Positions 37,024 through 46,282 of a stretch of DNA of 64,000 bases are shown piece by piece. Location: positions 1 to 64,000 of the forward strand of contig NZ_JAIMJA010000005.1 in assembly GCF_021295315.1 (NCBI RefSeq). Direction: 5' to 3'. This DNA is from Motilimonas cestriensis. GTDB lineage: Bacteria > Pseudomonadota > Gammaproteobacteria > Enterobacterales > CBDFNC01. The first letter of the stretch is position 1; each line of letters opens with the position of its first letter. The position numbers and the translations under genes were made by a program. The notes below the pieces were generated by a model. That model worked only from the letters and a program-made list of their open reading frames with translations, had not been told where the DNA came from and did no database searches.

Positions 37024-37396
37024 GACATCAATGTTTGATGTTTCTAAGGAAAAAGAGAATCCCATTAATCCGATCTACGGTATATCTCTGCTTGCTTGGC
37101 TCAAATCTGAGTTGGCGGGGAAAATCGAAATTACTGAACCTGATGCAGAAGATTGGGGTTGGTATAGTGAATTGGAGTTTGAAGGCAATAACTATCTAAT
37201 TGGCGCTTGTGCCTACTTCGAAAAAGGCGATAATCCAAAAGATGAAATCGAGTGGGTATTCCAGGTCGATAAGTACCGAAGTTTTAAAGAGAAGCTCTTT
37301 GGCAAGAATAAAATGAATGCCTCTGATAACTGCTTTGTATTTTTTAAAACGCTGCTTGAAGAAAACCCAAATTTCAATGATGTTCAAGTTGCGTAA
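37001..37396 (+). CDS. Hypothetical protein, probably on an integron cassette
   Basis: The protein has 131 residues, acidic, single-domain and without membrane segments. Notable segments are NPINPIYGISLLAWL near residue 22, EPDAEDWGWYSELEFEG and FKEKLFGKNKM. I recall similar proteins in many proteobacteria without a known role. AAGGAG lies four bases before the start. The gene is tightly bracketed by complementary core sites (36981-36988 and 37398-37405), which suggests it moved as an integron cassette. Confidence 0.7.
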   Translation: MNQAIHFKTSMFDVSKEKENPINPIYGISLLAWLKSELAGKIEITEPDAEDWGWYSELEFEGNNYLIGACAYFEKGDNPKDEIEWVFQVDKYRSFKEKLFGKNKMNASDNCFVFFKTLLEENPNFNDVQVA

Positions 37397-37397
37397 T

Positions 37398-37476
37398 CCA
37401 CTAACAAGGCCAAGCACTATCGTGCAATACAAAAAAGTGCATTGCACCTCCCTGATCGACTTCTTAGGTGTTAGGG
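37398..37476 (+). other. attC-like site after the cassette gene
   Basis: It begins CCACTAAC (37398-37405), complementary to the core at 36981-36988, contains an inner GTGCAAT/ATTGCAC pair and ends with GTTAGGG at 37470-37476. The inner and outer pairing is incomplete, so this is a degenerate or atypical attC. The implied cassette would be about 489 bp (36982-37470). Confidence 0.35.
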
Positions 37477-37613
37477 TAGCTAGTGGTGGTTATCTGGTGA
37501 GAGGTTATGCCATCTCATACGGATAATTTATCCATGATTTCTTCCCATACTTCACAGTCCTTACCAACAACACAAAAAAGTTCACACTCTTGGTCGAGCA
37601 AACTTAGAAGCAG

Positions 37614-37855
37614 CTACGCTTTTTATCTTCACCACCAAGGGCTTCTACTAGCGCGGGAATAAAGGCTTCTAACTCATCTGTCATTAGCGCAAAGTCTGCG
37701 TCAAAACGGGCGGCAAAGTCATCGCCGTCAACGTCTCCGTTTTCTTGCCAGTTTAGTCACTAGCTTGTCGGCGTCTAAGTGGGCTTTAATTTCTTCTGCG
37801 GTCAAATCTTGCTGCTTACAACGAATAATACCGCCGTGCTCTAGGGTGCTGCGCG
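37614..37855 (-). pseudogene. Degraded partial copy of the rdgC 3' end
   Basis: This segment matches 40005-40328, the last third of rdgC, at roughly 90% identity. It carries a one-base loss in the terminal A/T run, a deletion of 72 bases between two CGTTTTCTT repeats and a deletion of 11 bases between two GCCAGTTTA repeats. Homology stops abruptly at 37855. It cannot encode a protein. The copy and the true rdgC lie in the same orientation and bracket the three plus-strand genes at 38167-39765. Confidence 0.9.
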
Positions 37856-38166
37856 GCAAAGTAACGGGACACTTGCAGTGAAGATGTAAAAGAGGATGTC
37901 AGCTAGACCCCCGTTCAACGTAAATAAAATCGTCAATCATTTAATTACTATACCAACTAAAATTATTTAGTCTACTAAATATTGTAAAGGGCTGTTTTGT
38001 TGGATTTCTTTAAAATAAAAGCATTAATATATAATAAAAAAGCCAATTCTTGCTTATTTTGGATAGTTTCACTATGCTTTAAACATTGTTTTCATAAAAA
38101 CAATTCTTTGACCTCTAACTAAATTTTAGGTTGAAATGTCTTATCACGGGCAAGTTAGGATGAATA
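37856..38166. other. AT-rich leader of the stress gene cluster
   Basis: These 311 bases contain no gene. Most of it is AT-rich and probably carries the promoter for the PRC-barrel gene. No specific operator was recognised. Confidence 0.5.
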
Positions 38167-38898
38167 ATGTTAGTTGATTTAAACAAATTAAATGGTAGTA
38201 CCATTAATGCGGTCGATGGCGAAATAGGAAAAGTAAAAGATGTGTATTTTGATGATCGATATTGGACTATCAGGTTTTTGGTCGTTGATATACAACCTTG
38301 GGTACCATTAAGTCAAAAAACCTTAATCAGTCCCATTTCCTTACTCGACTTTAATTTTGAAGAACAATTGCTTAATGTTTCCATGTCAAAAGACTTGGTT
38401 AAACACAGCCCCGGTATTGAAGAGCATGAGCCGGTCTCCCGCGAGTTTGAAAGAAAATATTTTGATTATTATGGTTATGGCTATTACTGGATGGGTCCAG
38501 AGCCTTGGGGCCAATATACTTTTCCCACCGCATTAGTTACCCGCCAGAAGGCCCCGGTATTAGAACAAGATGATGTACAACCCAGTAACCATTTACGCTC
38601 TGCCGATGAGATAACTCACTATGGCATCGTCGCGCGTGATGGCAAGAAAGGCTATGTAAAAGATTTTATTTGGGATACCGACAATTGGTCGCTGCGTTTC
38701 ATTGTGCTTGACACGAGAGAGTGGTTACCAGGCGGTAAAAAAGTACTGATTGCTCCTGAAAAACTGGGGAGTTTGAGCTGGGAAGATCAAACGCTTACGT
38801 GTCATATGAGTGTTGAGCAAATAAAAGCATGCCCAGAATATAGTGCTGAAAAATTAAATGATCCTGACTACTTAGAGGCAGTTCAAAAGGCTTTATGA
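38167..38898 (+). CDS. Protein with two PRC-barrel domains
   Basis: The protein has 243 residues. PRC-barrel-like repeats are at about 1-75 (NGSTINAVDGEIGKVKDVYF, then RFLVVDIQPWVP) and about 150-230 (HYGIVARDGKKGYVKDFIWD, then RFIVLDTREWLPG). They are joined by a linker rich in Tyr, Gly and Trp (FDYYGYGYYWMGPEPWGQY). PRC barrels are small beta modules found in photosynthetic reaction centres, RimM and stress-related proteins. It is cytoplasmic, with no signal. Two small coiled-coil genes follow on the same strand, suggesting a stress-response set; function otherwise unknown. Confidence 0.85.
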   Translation: MLVDLNKLNGSTINAVDGEIGKVKDVYFDDRYWTIRFLVVDIQPWVPLSQKTLISPISLLDFNFEEQLLNVSMSKDLVKHSPGIEEHEPVSREFERKYFDYYGYGYYWMGPEPWGQYTFPTALVTRQKAPVLEQDDVQPSNHLRSADEITHYGIVARDGKKGYVKDFIWDTDNWSLRFIVLDTREWLPGGKKVLIAPEKLGSLSWEDQTLTCHMSVEQIKACPEYSAEKLNDPDYLEAVQKAL

Positions 38899-38980
38899 AG
38901 TAGTAACACTGTTAACCGCGAGGGTTATCGCCATTTGATTCTATTGACTATTAATAACTTTACTATTAAGGAGGCAAGTT

Positions 38981-39268
38981 ATGAGTATGAAAGAAGCATA
39001 CCAAAAGAAACTTCAGGCGCAATTAGATGAGTGGAGTGCCGAAATCGACAAACTCAAGGCAAAAGCCGACCATGCAGAAGGTGATGCACAACTTGAGTAC
39101 TACAAGGAAATTGAGGAGCTGCGGTCCATGCAGGAAACTGCCACAAAAAAACTAACCGAACTTAAGGATGCTGGTGATGATGCTTGGGAGGACCTCAAGG
39201 CAGGTATTGATAGTGCGTGGGACTCTCTTAGTAATGCAATGAAATCAGCTGGTTCAAGATTCAAGTAG
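38981..39268 (+). CDS. Small coiled-coil protein (sll1863-type stress family)
   Basis: The protein has 95 residues, nearly all helical with heptad character (YQKKLQAQLDEWSAEIDKLK and onward), ending in the repeated pattern DDAWEDLKAGIDSAWDSL. It has no signal peptide. The AW.DLK.G...AW..L motif is shared with the secreted protein encoded just downstream, so the two are paralogues with different locations. AAGGAGG lies ahead of the start. It is the middle gene of the three-gene cluster. Confidence 0.75.
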   Translation: MSMKEAYQKKLQAQLDEWSAEIDKLKAKADHAEGDAQLEYYKEIEELRSMQETATKKLTELKDAGDDAWEDLKAGIDSAWDSLSNAMKSAGSRFK

Positions 39269-39309
39269 ATATCATACTCGCTCGAATTCAATAATTAAGG
39301 ATGTAATAA

Positions 39310-39765
39310 ATGAAATCACATATCTTTGCATTGATGTTGGCCGGCATAATGGGGGTGACTCCTCTGTGTTATGCCCAAGCACAAAACGCTGACACTTCAA
39401 TAGAAGAGGTTAAGAAAGAAACTCAGGATTTGCTTCAAACCATCGATTCATACACCGCAGACAAAAAAGATGAAGCTGTTCAAGAAGCAAAAAATGGCCT
39501 CGATAGACTGGATAAGCGTATCGATGCGCTAGAGGCGAGAGTTGACAAAAACTGGGATAAAATGAGTAATGTTGCCCGCGAGGAAGCTCGTGAGAACCTT
39601 AGAGCACTTCGCAAGCAACGGAATCAAGTTGCCGAATGGTATGGCAGTATGAAAACAAGCTCAGACGATGCCTGGGACCATATGAAACAAGGATTTTCTG
39701 ATGCATATGAAACCCTAGAGGGGGCGTGGGAAAAGTCTGAAAAGGAATTTGACTCTAGCAAATAG
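39310..39765 (+). CDS. Exported coiled-coil protein related to its upstream neighbour
   Basis: The protein has 151 residues. A signal peptide (MKSHIFALMLAGIMGVTPLCYA) precedes a long charged helix and a C-terminal motif SSDDAWDHMKQGFSDAYETLEGAW like the end of the 95-residue protein upstream. It is therefore a periplasmic counterpart of the cytoplasmic coiled-coil protein. AAGGATG lies before the start, 41 bp after the previous gene. Function unknown; a role in envelope stress or general stress is inferred from family context only. Confidence 0.75.
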   Translation: MKSHIFALMLAGIMGVTPLCYAQAQNADTSIEEVKKETQDLLQTIDSYTADKKDEAVQEAKNGLDRLDKRIDALEARVDKNWDKMSNVAREEARENLRALRKQRNQVAEWYGSMKTSSDDAWDHMKQGFSDAYETLEGAWEKSEKEFDSSK

Positions 39766-39956
39766 AGTTTCGGACTACCTAAGCCACACCGCTTATTCAA
39801 AACGTTAGGCAAAATAGTACCTATGGGCTTTTCTGATTACTCACCATTAGCAACTTTACTATTGCATATTGATGTTGCTTGCGGAGTCGATACCATTCGT
39901 TAAAATGTCGAGTGCCCATGCTATTTTCAAGCTACGTCAGTAAGTGTGAATAAATC

Positions 39957-39996
39957 TTTAATACCCACAAACCCCATCAGGTTTGTGGGTATTAAA
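39957..39996. terminator. Strong bidirectional terminator at the rdgC 3' end
   Basis: A 17-bp perfect stem, TTTAATACCCACAAACC and its complement, with a six-base loop, eight bases past the rdgC stop. It serves rdgC on the minus strand and could also stop the stress cluster on the plus strand. Confidence 0.88.
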
Positions 39997-40004
39997 GTAG
40001 CTAA

Positions 40005-40916
40005 TTACGCTTTTTTATCTTCACCGCCAAGGGCTTCTACTAGCGCGGGGATAAAGGCTTCTAACTCACCAGTCATTAACGCAAAGTCAGCGTCAAAGCG
40101 GGCGGCAAAGTCATCGCCGTCAACGTCTTCGTTTTCTTCACGTAATACGTCTGAGAATTTAACTCGTTTCACGCCCATGTCTTCACCTAAGATGAACGAC
40201 ACGTTTTCTTGCCAGTTTAGCGCCAGTTTAGTCACTAGCTTGTCTGCGTCTAAGTGGGCTTTGATTTCTTCGGCGGTTAAATCTTGCTGCTTACAGCGAA
40301 TAATGCCGCCGTGCTCTAGGGCGCTGCGTAGCTCGGCTTCGTCTTCAATGTTAAAGCCCGCTGGAATATTGCCTTCGTTAAGCCAGTCGGTCATGGTGAG
40401 CTCTGGTGGCGTGGTTAGGCTTAGCGGCACCACCGGCAAGCTGCCTAAACATTTACGCAGTAGGGCAATTAACTCTTCGGCTTTTTTCGCGCTTGATGCG
40501 TCAACCACAAGTAAGTCTGATTTTGGGCTGATCCAAGCAAAGGTTTGGCTGGTGCGGCTAAAGGCGCGTGGCAGCAGCTCCATGATGATGTCTTCTTTGA
40601 GCGCGTCTTTTTCTTTTTTCTTTAATGCGCGGCCTTGGGTTTCTTCAAGGGCGAGGGCTCGCTCTTCGACCATGTCTTTGATCACTGGGCCCGGTAGCAT
40701 TTTTTCTTCTTTTTTAACACAAAGCAGAATGTTGCCGTCAGCGCCGTGAGTCAGAGTTTGGCCAAACTTGCCTAAGGGTTTTACCCAGCCAAATTTCGAT
40801 ACGTCTTGCGAGCCACAAGGGGCAAATTCAAAATCCGTTAAGGTGTTTTCCAAGGCTTCAATGGTGTGTTCAAAAGGGCGGGTAAAACGATAAATTTGCA
40901 GGTTTTTAAACCACAT
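40005..40916 (-). CDS. rdgC: Recombination-associated protein RdgC
   Basis: The protein has 303 residues, the usual length. RdgC forms a ring around duplex DNA and limits RecA activity. Signatures are MWFKNLQIYRFTRPF at the start, FAPCGSQDVSKFGWVKPLG near 32-51 and a central VDASSAKKAEELIALLRKCLGSLPV. The sequence is intact; a degraded copy of its 3' third lies 2.2 kb to the left. It is divergent from sbcDC, the order seen in related genomes. Confidence 0.96.
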   Translation of the reverse strand: MWFKNLQIYRFTRPFEHTIEALENTLTDFEFAPCGSQDVSKFGWVKPLGKFGQTLTHGADGNILLCVKKEEKMLPGPVIKDMVEERALALEETQGRALKKKEKDALKEDIIMELLPRAFSRTSQTFAWISPKSDLLVVDASSAKKAEELIALLRKCLGSLPVVPLSLTTPPELTMTDWLNEGNIPAGFNIEDEAELRSALEHGGIIRCKQQDLTAEEIKAHLDADKLVTKLALNWQENVSFILGEDMGVKRVKFSDVLREENEDVDGDDFAARFDADFALMTGELEAFIPALVEALGGEDKKA

Positions 40917-41107
40917 AGTATTGATCCACTTATATAAAATATCTGCACCTTACGCATGACTAAGCGTATTGATAGCGTCAGAAGGGTTGGAAAAGGTCAC
41001 TTAGGCATGCATGATAAACTATTTTTAGCTTATTATGATCCCTGCTTTGGGCTTTTTTGTTTTCGGCGAGCCACTCCTCATTTTTTTACTAGGCATTTAT
41101 TATTTCA

Positions 41108-42265
41108 ATGAAATTTATTCACACTTCTGATTGGCATCTTGGCCGTCAACTGCATAACCAATCTTTACTTGACGATCAACGCCATGTATTAAATCAAATT
41201 ATTGAGTTAGCCCAGCAGCATCACGTGGACGCGGTAGTGGTGGCGGGTGACATTTATGATCGCTCGGTGCCGCCGGCGCAAGCGGTGAGTTTGCTCAATG
41301 AAGTGTTAACAACCTTGGTAAAAGAGTTAGCTATTCCTGTGGTGATGATTGCGGGCAATCACGATGGCGCTGAGCGGTTAGGTTTTGCCAGTGCGCAAAT
41401 GATAGCCAGTGGTTTGCATATTACCGGCCCATTGAATGAGCAAATAACGCCGGTAGTGATTAAAGGGCGTTCAGGTGTTAGCGCGGCTTTTTATTCATTA
41501 CCTTACGTTGAACCAGCCACGGTGCGCAGTGTGTTTGATACCGCTGCAACTAGCCATCAAGAAGCGATGCAAGTGTTACTTGAACAAGTGCAGCAACAGA
41601 TTGATGCCAGTAACAATAAAGTCAAAAATGTGGTGGTCAGTCATTGCTTTTTAGATGGCGGCGAAGAGAGTGAGTCAGAGCGCCCCTTAAGCATTGGCGG
41701 CGCCGATAAAATTGCGCCCAATTTATTTAGTGAGTTTGACTATGTCGCATTAGGTCATTTACATGGCCCTCAATACAAGGGGCAACCTCATGTGCGTTAT
41801 AGCGGCTCAATCTTGAAATATTCCTTTAGTGAGCAGCACCAAAACAAATCCGTCACCTTAGTAGAGCTGGCTGACAATGCACCCGCGCAGGTTGAGCTGT
41901 TGCCGTTAACGCCGCTGCGTGATGTGCGCATTATTGAAGGATTTTTGGCGGACATTATTGCCAGTAGTGAGCAAGATTCTGCCCTTGATGATTACATTAT
42001 GGTGCGCTTGCTGGATAAAACCGCGATCTTGGATGTGATAGGTAAAATTCGCCAAGTGTATCCCAATGTATTGCATATTGAACGCACCGGTTTGATGGCG
42101 GAGTCGGCGCAATTAGAGCGGCGCACTGATCACATCAAAAAAGGCGAAATGGCGATGTTTAGTGACTTTTTTTCGCAGGTGCAAGGAGAGGCGCTCAGTG
42201 AGCAGCAACAAGCTTGTATTAACGCCACCTTAGATGAGCTACACCAGCAGGAGCAAAGCCAATGA
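41108..42265 (+). CDS. sbcD: Exonuclease subunit SbcD
   Basis: The protein has 385 residues. It is a calcineurin-like metallophosphoesterase that forms the nuclease of the SbcCD complex (Mre11 homologue), which cleaves DNA hairpins and ends. Phosphoesterase motifs are in order: HTSDWHLGR (6-13), VVAGDIYDRSVPP, IAGNHDGAERLGF, VVSHCFLDGG and ALGHLHGPQ. The stop overlaps the start of sbcC by four bases (ATGA), typical of the coupled sbcDC operon. Confidence 0.96.
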   Translation: MKFIHTSDWHLGRQLHNQSLLDDQRHVLNQIIELAQQHHVDAVVVAGDIYDRSVPPAQAVSLLNEVLTTLVKELAIPVVMIAGNHDGAERLGFASAQMIASGLHITGPLNEQITPVVIKGRSGVSAAFYSLPYVEPATVRSVFDTAATSHQEAMQVLLEQVQQQIDASNNKVKNVVVSHCFLDGGEESESERPLSIGGADKIAPNLFSEFDYVALGHLHGPQYKGQPHVRYSGSILKYSFSEQHQNKSVTLVELADNAPAQVELLPLTPLRDVRIIEGFLADIIASSEQDSALDDYIMVRLLDKTAILDVIGKIRQVYPNVLHIERTGLMAESAQLERRTDHIKKGEMAMFSDFFSQVQGEALSEQQQACINATLDELHQQEQSQ

Positions 42266-45200
42266 GACCGATTCATTTAACCATGACGGCCTTTGGCCCG
42301 TTTGCTGATACTCAAACCATCGACTTTGCCAAGCTCGGGCAAAACCCGCTGTTTTTACTCAATGGTCCCACTGGCGCGGGTAAAACCTCGATTTTAGATG
42401 CCATCTGTTTTGCTTTATATGGCAAAAGCACCGGCGATGAGCGCGAAGCGGCGCAGATGCGCTGTGATTATGCCGCGCCAACGACACTGACCGAAGTCAC
42501 CTTTGAGTTTGAATTAGGGTCGCAGCGCTATCGTATTCGCCGTGTACCGGAGCAGGCAAGGCCGAAAAAAAACGGTGAGGGCACCACAGACCAAAAACCA
42601 GAGGCGCAGTTATATCGCGTAGATGGCGAGCAAGAAGTGTTATTGGTACCGAGTAAAGTCAGTGAGGCCAATGCTTTAATTGAGCAGTTAACCGGACTGG
42701 ATGCGGATCAATTTCGTCAAGTGATGGTGTTGCCGCAAGGCAAATTTCGCCAGCTGTTAATGGCTGACTCGAAAGAGCGAGAAAAGATTTTTAGCCAGCT
42801 GTTTCAAACTCAAATATATCGCAAGATTGAAGACAAGCTAAAAGCCCAAGCGGCGGCGCTGCGTAAAGAAAACGATGCGCTTGCCAATCAACGCGCCGGT
42901 ATGATCAATGCCTTAGAGCTTGAAGAAGGGATTACCCTAGAAGATGAGCAAGCTAAGCTTGCGCCGAAGCTGGCGGATGCCTTAACGCAAAAAAATGCTC
43001 ACACACAAGCATACGAGCAAGCTAATCATGCTCTTGTTAGTGCCAAAAGTATTGCCGCGGACTTTACTGCTTTAGCCCAATTAAAAGCCGAGCAGCTTAA
43101 GCTAGATGAGCAAAGCGGCGTGATAACGCAAACTCAGCAACGGTGTGAGCGTGCCCAGCAAGCTCAGCAGATTGAGCCTAGTTACCAATTCTATTTGGCG
43201 CGCGAACAAGAGGCGCAGTTAAGCCAAAAAGCGTTGCAGCAAAGTGAAGAGCAATTAAAACAAGGGCAGCGGGTAGCCAGCGAAAAAGCAGCTGAATTTG
43301 CTAAATTAGCGCAGTTAAACGAGCAGGCTAAAGCTGAGCAAGCTGAGTTACAAAAGCTTAATGGCTTAACTGTGCCTTTTAACGCTCTTGCTGAACTTGC
43401 TCGTGAAATTAAACAAGCCGAAACCGCGCGCTTGAACGGCCAGCAACAGCTGCAAACATTTGAGCATAAGTTGGCGCAATGTTTACAACAAAAGCAAAGT
43501 GATGACGCCGAGCTGGCAAAGCAGCAACAACTGGCTGAGCCATTGTTTAATTTGCAGCAGCAATTTAATGCTTTACAAGCTCACGAAAAAACCCACCAAC
43601 AGTGGCTTAAGGCCAGTGCTGAACTAGCTTTGCTAGGCGAAAGGCTGCAACAGTCTTTGGTTAATGGCAAGGCGTTAAACCTTGCTGAACAAAAGGAGCG
43701 TGAGCAGCTTAATCAGGCGCAATTACGCTGGCATCAAGGTCAAGCGGCCATTTTGGCGCAAACCCTGCAGCAAGGCTTGCCATGTCCTGTTTGTGGTAGT
43801 GGTTCGCATCCTGCGCCCGCCCAGCCACAACATGACCTCCCCACAGAAGCGGTATTAGAGCAGTTAACCCAGCAGGCGAATAAGGCGCAGCAGGACTTGG
43901 CCAGCGCACGCCAAGAATACAAAAGCTTAAATGTGCAGCTAACGGAAAAACAGCAATTTGTTGCTGAGCTGGCGTTAAGTTTGGGGGAATATGTTCAATA
44001 CAGTGCGCAGCAGTTAACCCAGCACCTGCAGGGGCTAAAGGGGCAAGTTGAACAGGCGCAATTGGCGCAAAATCAGGTGAAAACCATTACGGAGCGCTTA
44101 AAGCAACAGCAGCAACAAGAGGAGCCACTGCGCCAACAAGTCGACGCTGAGTCTAAAAGAGTGAACCAATTACAAAGTCAGTTGGCGCAATTGCAAGGTA
44201 AAGAGGCTAGCCTGCGCGAGCAAATTCCCACTGACTTTAGCTCCCTAACGCAACTTGAGCGGGCCATTACCGCAGCGACAAAAGCGCTGACTGAGCTTGA
44301 GCTTAATATTCAAACCATACGAGACCAGCACCAAGTTGCGCAAACCGCACTGGCGCAACTGCAGGCGGCGAACACCGCTGCGATAGAACAAAATGAAACC
44401 AGTAAAACGCGCCAAGAGCAGGCGTTAACTGGGTTTAATCATCAGCTAGCAGCGGCAAACTTTGCCGATCTGGCTGCTTACAAACAAGCTTGTTTAACCA
44501 AAGCGGAAATCAGCGCCCTGACTGAAGAAATCAATGCTTATCAACAAGCTTGCCAAAAAAATCAAGCCAATACCGCTCAGTTAGCCGAAAAGTTAACCGA
44601 TATTAACGAGCCCGATATGGCGCAATTAACGCAGCAAGCTGAGAGGCTATTGGCGCAAAAAGCACAAGCCGAAGCGACTTGGCAAGGGCTACACAACCGT
44701 GCCGAGCAGCTGCAAAAAGCCGCACTGCAATTAGCTGAGCTGGGCAAAAAGATAACGCAGGTTGAACAAGAATACGAAGTTGTCGGCACGCTGGCTAATG
44801 TCGCCAATGGTCAAACAGGAAATAAGATTAGCTTACAGCGATTTGTGCTGAGTGTGTTACTGGACGATGTGTTGCTAGATGCCAGTGCCAGACTACAGTT
44901 AATGAGTAAGGGTCGGTATCGCTTATTGCGCAAAGAAGAAAGAGCGAAAGGCAATAAAGCGTCAGGGCTAGAGCTAGAAGTAGAAGATGCATACACAGGT
45001 AAAGTGCGCTCGGTGGCAACGTTAAGTGGCGGCGAAAGTTTTATGGCGGCGCTGGCGATGGCGCTGGGGCTTTCTGAAGTGGTGCAAGCCTACGCCGGTG
45101 GTATTAAGTTAGACACGCTTTTTATCGATGAAGGCTTTGGCAGCTTAGACCAAGAGTCTTTGGATTTAGCGGTAAGAACCTTGATGGATTTACAAAGTAG

Positions 45201-45315
45201 TGGTCGCATGGTCGGGGTGATTTCCCATGTTTCTGAGATGAAAGAACAACTTAGTACACGCGTGGATGTAAATAAAACATCAATTGGAAGTACTTTAACC
45301 CTTGTTTTACCTTAG
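42262..45315 (+). CDS. sbcC: Exonuclease subunit SbcC
   Basis: The protein has 1017 residues and is the Rad50-like ATPase partner of SbcD. The Walker A is GPTGAGKTS (35-43), the Q-loop region MVLPQGKFRQLL, and long glutamine-rich coiled coils flank the zinc hook CPVC (Cys508 and Cys511). The ABC signature lies in TLSGGESFMAAL and the Walker B is TLFIDEGFGSLDQ near the end. It is somewhat shorter than the E. coli protein (1048), in the coiled coil. There is no sign of truncation. Confidence 0.96.
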   Translation: MRPIHLTMTAFGPFADTQTIDFAKLGQNPLFLLNGPTGAGKTSILDAICFALYGKSTGDEREAAQMRCDYAAPTTLTEVTFEFELGSQRYRIRRVPEQARPKKNGEGTTDQKPEAQLYRVDGEQEVLLVPSKVSEANALIEQLTGLDADQFRQVMVLPQGKFRQLLMADSKEREKIFSQLFQTQIYRKIEDKLKAQAAALRKENDALANQRAGMINALELEEGITLEDEQAKLAPKLADALTQKNAHTQAYEQANHALVSAKSIAADFTALAQLKAEQLKLDEQSGVITQTQQRCERAQQAQQIEPSYQFYLAREQEAQLSQKALQQSEEQLKQGQRVASEKAAEFAKLAQLNEQAKAEQAELQKLNGLTVPFNALAELAREIKQAETARLNGQQQLQTFEHKLAQCLQQKQSDDAELAKQQQLAEPLFNLQQQFNALQAHEKTHQQWLKASAELALLGERLQQSLVNGKALNLAEQKEREQLNQAQLRWHQGQAAILAQTLQQGLPCPVCGSGSHPAPAQPQHDLPTEAVLEQLTQQANKAQQDLASARQEYKSLNVQLTEKQQFVAELALSLGEYVQYSAQQLTQHLQGLKGQVEQAQLAQNQVKTITERLKQQQQQEEPLRQQVDAESKRVNQLQSQLAQLQGKEASLREQIPTDFSSLTQLERAITAATKALTELELNIQTIRDQHQVAQTALAQLQAANTAAIEQNETSKTRQEQALTGFNHQLAAANFADLAAYKQACLTKAEISALTEEINAYQQACQKNQANTAQLAEKLTDINEPDMAQLTQQAERLLAQKAQAEATWQGLHNRAEQLQKAALQLAELGKKITQVEQEYEVVGTLANVANGQTGNKISLQRFVLSVLLDDVLLDASARLQLMSKGRYRLLRKEERAKGNKASGLELEVEDAYTGKVRSVATLSGGESFMAALAMALGLSEVVQAYAGGIKLDTLFIDEGFGSLDQESLDLAVRTLMDLQSSGRMVGVISHVSEMKEQLSTRVDVNKTSIGSTLTLVLP

Positions 45316-45458
45316 TGAACTATCGTAATATTCGAGCGGCTATATCGTTATTACCGAATTTAGTAAGTTTTTATGCTGTGAGAAAGGAATCTCTATTTTG
45401 CAAGGTTTTTTCATCTTAACGTCACAAAAATATCACTTTTGCTCAAGTCAAAGCTTGT

Positions 45459-45476
45459 TTGTCATATAAGTGTCAT
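45459..45476 (+). promoter_or_regulatory. Pho box upstream of phoB
   Basis: Two direct repeats TTGTCAT and GTGTCAT are separated by ATAA, giving the 11-bp repeat period of the PhoB consensus CTGTCAT-n4-CTGTCAT. It lies 49 bp before the phoB start, so PhoB is expected to activate its own operon under phosphate limitation. Confidence 0.85.
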
Positions 45477-45524
45477 ACAAACAACTAATAATGCAGTCAA
45501 TCGTAATAAATATAGAGTTACAAG

Positions 45525-46214
45525 ATGTCTAGAAGAATACTTGTAGTAGAAGATGAAGCTCCTATTCGTGAAATGCTTTGTTTTGTACTAGAACAAAAAG
45601 GTTATGAGGCAATTGAAGCGTCTGATTTCGAGATGGCATTAGAGAAATTAGTTGAACCGTTTCCTGACTTAATTTTATTAGATTGGATGTTGCCTGGTGG
45701 TACCGGGATCCAACTGATAAAACAGCTAAAACAAGATGACATTACGCGTCAAATTCCGGTAGTGATGCTGACAGCGCGTGGTGAAGAAGAAGATAAGATC
45801 CGCGGCCTCGAAGTGGGCGCCGATGATTACATCACTAAACCTTTTTCACCTAAAGAGCTGATGGCGAGACTTAAAGCGGTGATGCGCCGCGTTTCACCGA
45901 CGTCTTTAGATGATGTGATTGAAGTACAAGGTCTTAAATTAGACCCTGTTTCTCATCGCGTCAGTGCTAATGAAAACCCATTAGAAATGGGGCCAACAGA
46001 GTTTAAATTGTTGCACTTTTTCATGACTCATCCTGAGCGCGTATATAGCCGTGAGCAGTTGCTCAATAATGTGTGGGGGACCAATGTTTATGTTGAGGAC
46101 CGCACTGTTGATGTTCACATTCGTCGTTTACGTAAGGCGGTAGCAGATGAAGGCCATGACCGATTGATTCAAACGGTACGTGGCGCAGGTTATCGCTTTT
46201 CAACACGAATGTAG
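45525..46214 (+). CDS. phoB: Phosphate regulon response regulator PhoB
   Basis: The protein has 229 residues and is an OmpR-family response regulator. The receiver has the acidic pocket Glu9/Asp10, phospho-acceptor Asp53 in LLDWMLPGG and the Lys in [10 protein letters not shown]. The C-terminal winged helix (about 128-229) ends with [14 protein letters not shown] and [11 protein letters not shown]. It is preceded by a Pho box and followed 68 bp later by phoR. It activates phosphate-starvation genes. Confidence 0.96.
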   Translation: MSRRILVVEDEAPIREMLCFVLEQKGYEAIEASDFEMALEKLVEPFPDLILLDWMLPGGTGIQLIKQLKQDDITRQIPVVMLTARGEEEDKIRGLEVGADDYITKPFSPKELMARLKAVMRRVSPTSLDDVIEVQGLKLDPVSHRVSANENPLEMGPTEFKLLHFFMTHPERVYSREQLLNNVWGTNVYVEDRTVDVHIRRLRKAVADEGHDRLIQTVRGAGYRFSTRM

Positions 46215-46282
46215 CTAGGCTTTATAAACGGATTTAGCCAGACTATTTTGACTGGATAGACAAAAGGAAAACGGTACGCTCT

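Noticed and set aside
39946-40749. 267-codon plus-strand frame opposite rdgC
   Set aside because: Antisense to intact rdgC, very Ser-rich from reversed codons, and it runs through the rdgC terminator.
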